Of a stretch of DNA of 20,000 nucleotides, positions 18,593-20,000 are shown in pieces. Source of the DNA: Chromera velia (taxonomy: Eukaryota; Sar; Chromeraceae). Numbering within the stretch: position 1 is the first letter of the stretch; each line of letters begins with the position of its first letter. The notes beneath the pieces are model-generated. The model was not told where the DNA came from. It made no database searches and saw only the letters and a program-made list of their open reading frames with translations. The stretch lies in assembly GCA_018398765.1 (NCBI GenBank), contig JAHBMJ010001504.1, positions 8,174 through 28,173 on the forward strand, read 5' to 3'. The position numbers and the translations under genes are program-made.

Positions 18593-19913
18593 ACACACTG
18601 ACCGCGCCAACGCCTCTGCACTGCCAAGGTTGTCTGCCTTCACCACCAGGGTCAACGTCTTCGTTCCCTTGAATTGATTTGACATCGAGGCCTGCAGCCA
18701 GGCAGAGAGAAGAAGAAGAAGAAGAAGAAAGACAGATAAGGAAGAGAAATGCCATGCGGAGGTGAAACTCACTTCACGAACACAAAGAGGAGGATTCCAA
18801 ACGTACCCCAAGGCCGTGGGATTTTATTTTCTAATTCTCTTGAGAGAAGAAAAAAACAAATCCCATGCCAATACCGCTCTCCTGATTGCTTCTTTTTCGA
18901 AACAAACGATGGAGCACCAGAAAGTCTGTGCAATTTTGTCCCCCCCCCCCCTCTCACCTACCTGCACGGAGGTCGTACCGGAGTCACCCGCACCTATCGC
19001 CAGAAGTTTTTCTGTCAGCGAGACTTCCGTCCTGCGGGCAAAGAGGCAAGAAAATGAAGGAAGGAGGCAGAACGAATCCATGCAAAGCAAGCAAACAAGC
19101 TGTCAAAAAACGATAATGAACGAAAAGACAAAGGTGACGTTTTCTTACGAAGACAAAAAAGTGGACTTGGAGAACCGGGTAAACATTCTCTCTGGCTATG
19201 TATCTGTCTCTAACTGTTGATGTTTTTCTTTTTCAGGCACACACGCAGACAGACCTGCTGAATTCCTCTGCGGCCTGCTTTGCTTCAGCCAACGAGGGAA
19301 CGACAACCAACTCGTCCCCTGCGAGAGGGGGCGCTTCTCCGCTCGCAAATCCAGTGACCTGAAATCAGAAAAACGGGGCGAAACGGCCGAACAATTGATA
19401 GTATATTGGCATGCGAAGGCGCACGCAAATGTCTGCAAGTGTCTCGTGACACTCTCGAAAGACATGCGCAATTAATTATTTTTCTTCGTCCTCTTCAATC
19501 GCGGGCTGCAGACAGACGCAGGGAGGCAGCTCCTCTCCTGTCGTCCAACCCGCTTCAGTCATGTCACTGCCCGCTGCCTGCTGCTTTACTTACCGTCTTC
19601 GCCCTCATTTTCAGCTTTTCCCTAGCAGAGTTTGTCTAACTTTTGACGCGTTGCTTTCCTCTAGATGATCTCCTTCTTTCCGATGTTTTCTTTCTTTTGT
19701 TTTTCGACCCCCGAATACGGACATCCTCCTCAACCAAGAGCAACGACATTCACTCATGCGGGCGCACAAATTCGAAAAAACAGATACATACATACGGGTG
19801 GAAACACAAAGAGAGAGAAGCTGAACCGACCAATACAGGGACCGATGGTGTTGCAGTTTTCGTCGGTTTTTCATTCCAGTCCTTCAGAGCTTTGACTTTA
19901 CCGTACGTCGACC
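14628..19913 (-). CDS. infB: Translation initiation factor IF-2, organellar type (C-terminal 320 residues; 5' end outside window)
   Basis: Eleven exons in perfect phase: 19913-19831, 19358-19255, 19031-18962, 18691-18603, 18340-18256, 17323-17249, 16570-16516, 16067-15964, 15721-15629, 15398-15332, 14764-14628 (stop TAG). IF-2 is the GTPase that places initiator fMet-tRNA on the small ribosomal subunit in bacteria, mitochondria and plastids. The segments follow IF-2 order: STYGKVKAL, then [13 protein letters not shown] (end of domain II); [31 protein letters not shown] and [14 protein letters not shown] (C1 domain); [39 protein letters not shown] and EEGDVIECF (C2, fMet-tRNA binding). It ends with a ~25-residue tail absent from most bacterial forms. 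Plastid and mitochondrial destinations cannot be separated because the transit peptide and GTPase domain are outside. eIF5B is unlikely. Confidence 0.93.
15081..15180. repeat. Purine-rich tract
   Basis: A G/A-only stretch on the plus strand (pyrimidine tract on the coding strand) lies in the last IF-2 intron (15331-14765, 567 bases). It is low-complexity GAGGAA/GAAGAA sequence. The rest of this intron shows nothing I can assign. Confidence 0.7.
15206..15329. repeat. (CACT)n tetranucleotide array at a splice donor
   Basis: About 120 bases of CACT units with a few CACA and CGAT interruptions abut the IF-2 exon ending at 15332. On the coding strand the donor GTTAGTGAGTGAG leads straight into the (GAGT)n array. 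Confidence 0.9.
15401..15560. repeat. (GCAC)n-(AC)n tracts with an intervening ACCAT-rich segment
   Basis: GCAC/GCGC units (15401-15424) pass into AC repeats to 15462, then a short imperfect ACCATACACC tandem, then a second AC tract (15506-15560). They fill the IF-2 intron 15628-15399. On the coding strand the TGCG repeat supplies the acceptor GTGCAG. Confidence 0.9.
16579..16636. repeat. (GAAA)n microsatellite
   Basis: GAAA units with small variants lie just upstream (on the coding strand) of the exon starting at 16570, forming a TTTC pyrimidine tract before its CAG acceptor. The remainder of intron 17248-16571 (678 bases) shows only short CA and GAAA runs. Confidence 0.85.
17400..17456. 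repeat. (GA)n/(GATA)n tract
   Basis: GA dinucleotides with a short GATA run lie in the IF-2 intron 18255-17324. Confidence 0.85.
17799..18000. repeat. (GTCT)n/(GTCC)n tetranucleotide array, about 200 bp
   Basis: CTGT/CCGT units alternate in blocks, with few interruptions, within the 932-base IF-2 intron (18255-17324). The open plus-strand frame through it is a by-product of the repeat. Confidence 0.9.
18427..18596. repeat. (AC)n-(GCAC)n-(AC)n microsatellite with an ambiguous base
   Basis: Two AC tracts flank a GCAC block. The only undetermined base in the window (18550) is here, so the length of this array is probably unreliable. It lies in the IF-2 intron 18602-18341, starting right beside the donor. 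Confidence 0.9.
18709..18731. repeat. (GAA)n microsatellite
   Basis: Seven or so GAA units lie just upstream on the coding strand of the IF-2 exon starting at 18691, giving a TTC pyrimidine tract before its TGCAG acceptor. Confidence 0.85.
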
Positions 19914-20000
19914 CTACAGGCAGGCAGGCGGAGAGGACAGAAAAAAAAACTTTCTCCATGGAATGACAGGAATGCAGGCAGGTGGGGAAAGACGGACAGA

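Noticed and set aside
19594-19622. Small candidate IF-2 exon (EKLKMRAKT) with a GTAAGT donor
   Set aside because: Including it breaks phase with the 19831 donor, and IF-2 reads continuously from TPSVPVL to VTGFASG without it.

Overview
This is eukaryotic nuclear DNA. Genes are split into many short exons, splice sites are GT-AG, and introns are packed with (CA)n, (GA)n and tetranucleotide microsatellites. An organellar-type translation initiation factor is encoded as a nuclear, intron-rich gene, so the host has a mitochondrion and/or plastid. GC-rich coding sequence, very long low-complexity protein regions and repeat-laden introns suggest a protist alga. A chromerid such as Chromera velia is my best guess, but nothing in the window proves it.

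Layout. (1) 1-9123, minus strand: a very large gene read right to left and running off the left edge. By matching reading frame and intron phase I assembled nine exons, giving about 1,984 residues so far. There is an AT-hook close to the N-terminus, about 1,700 residues of charged, Pro-, Ser- and Gln-rich disordered sequence, and a C-terminal SET domain of the histone-lysine methyltransferase type. (2) 9124-10603: no gene I can support. (3) 10604-13136, plus strand: scattered exon-like segments of at least one gene. One pair of exons resembles the helix-to-thioredoxin junction of phosducin-like proteins; the structure is unresolved. (4) 13137-14627: mostly an AT-rich island with no recognised gene. 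(5) 14628-20000, minus strand: the 3' eleven exons of a bacterial-type translation initiation factor IF-2 gene. They cover the end of domain II, all of the C1 domain and all of the C2 domain; the GTPase part lies beyond the right edge.

The two well-supported genes have no evident functional link: one should act on chromatin, the other in an organelle. The most striking shared property is the splice donor. All 18 reconstructed donors have G at +5, but 12 of 18 have a pyrimidine at +3 (typically GTCAGT, GTCTGT or GTTAGT). Several donors run directly into tetranucleotide repeats, and several acceptors sit at the end of TG/TGCG repeats. Microsatellites fill introns and intergenic DNA and stop at exon borders. 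There is one ambiguous base (N at 18550) inside such a repeat. No tRNA, rRNA, CRISPR array or intact transposon was recognised.
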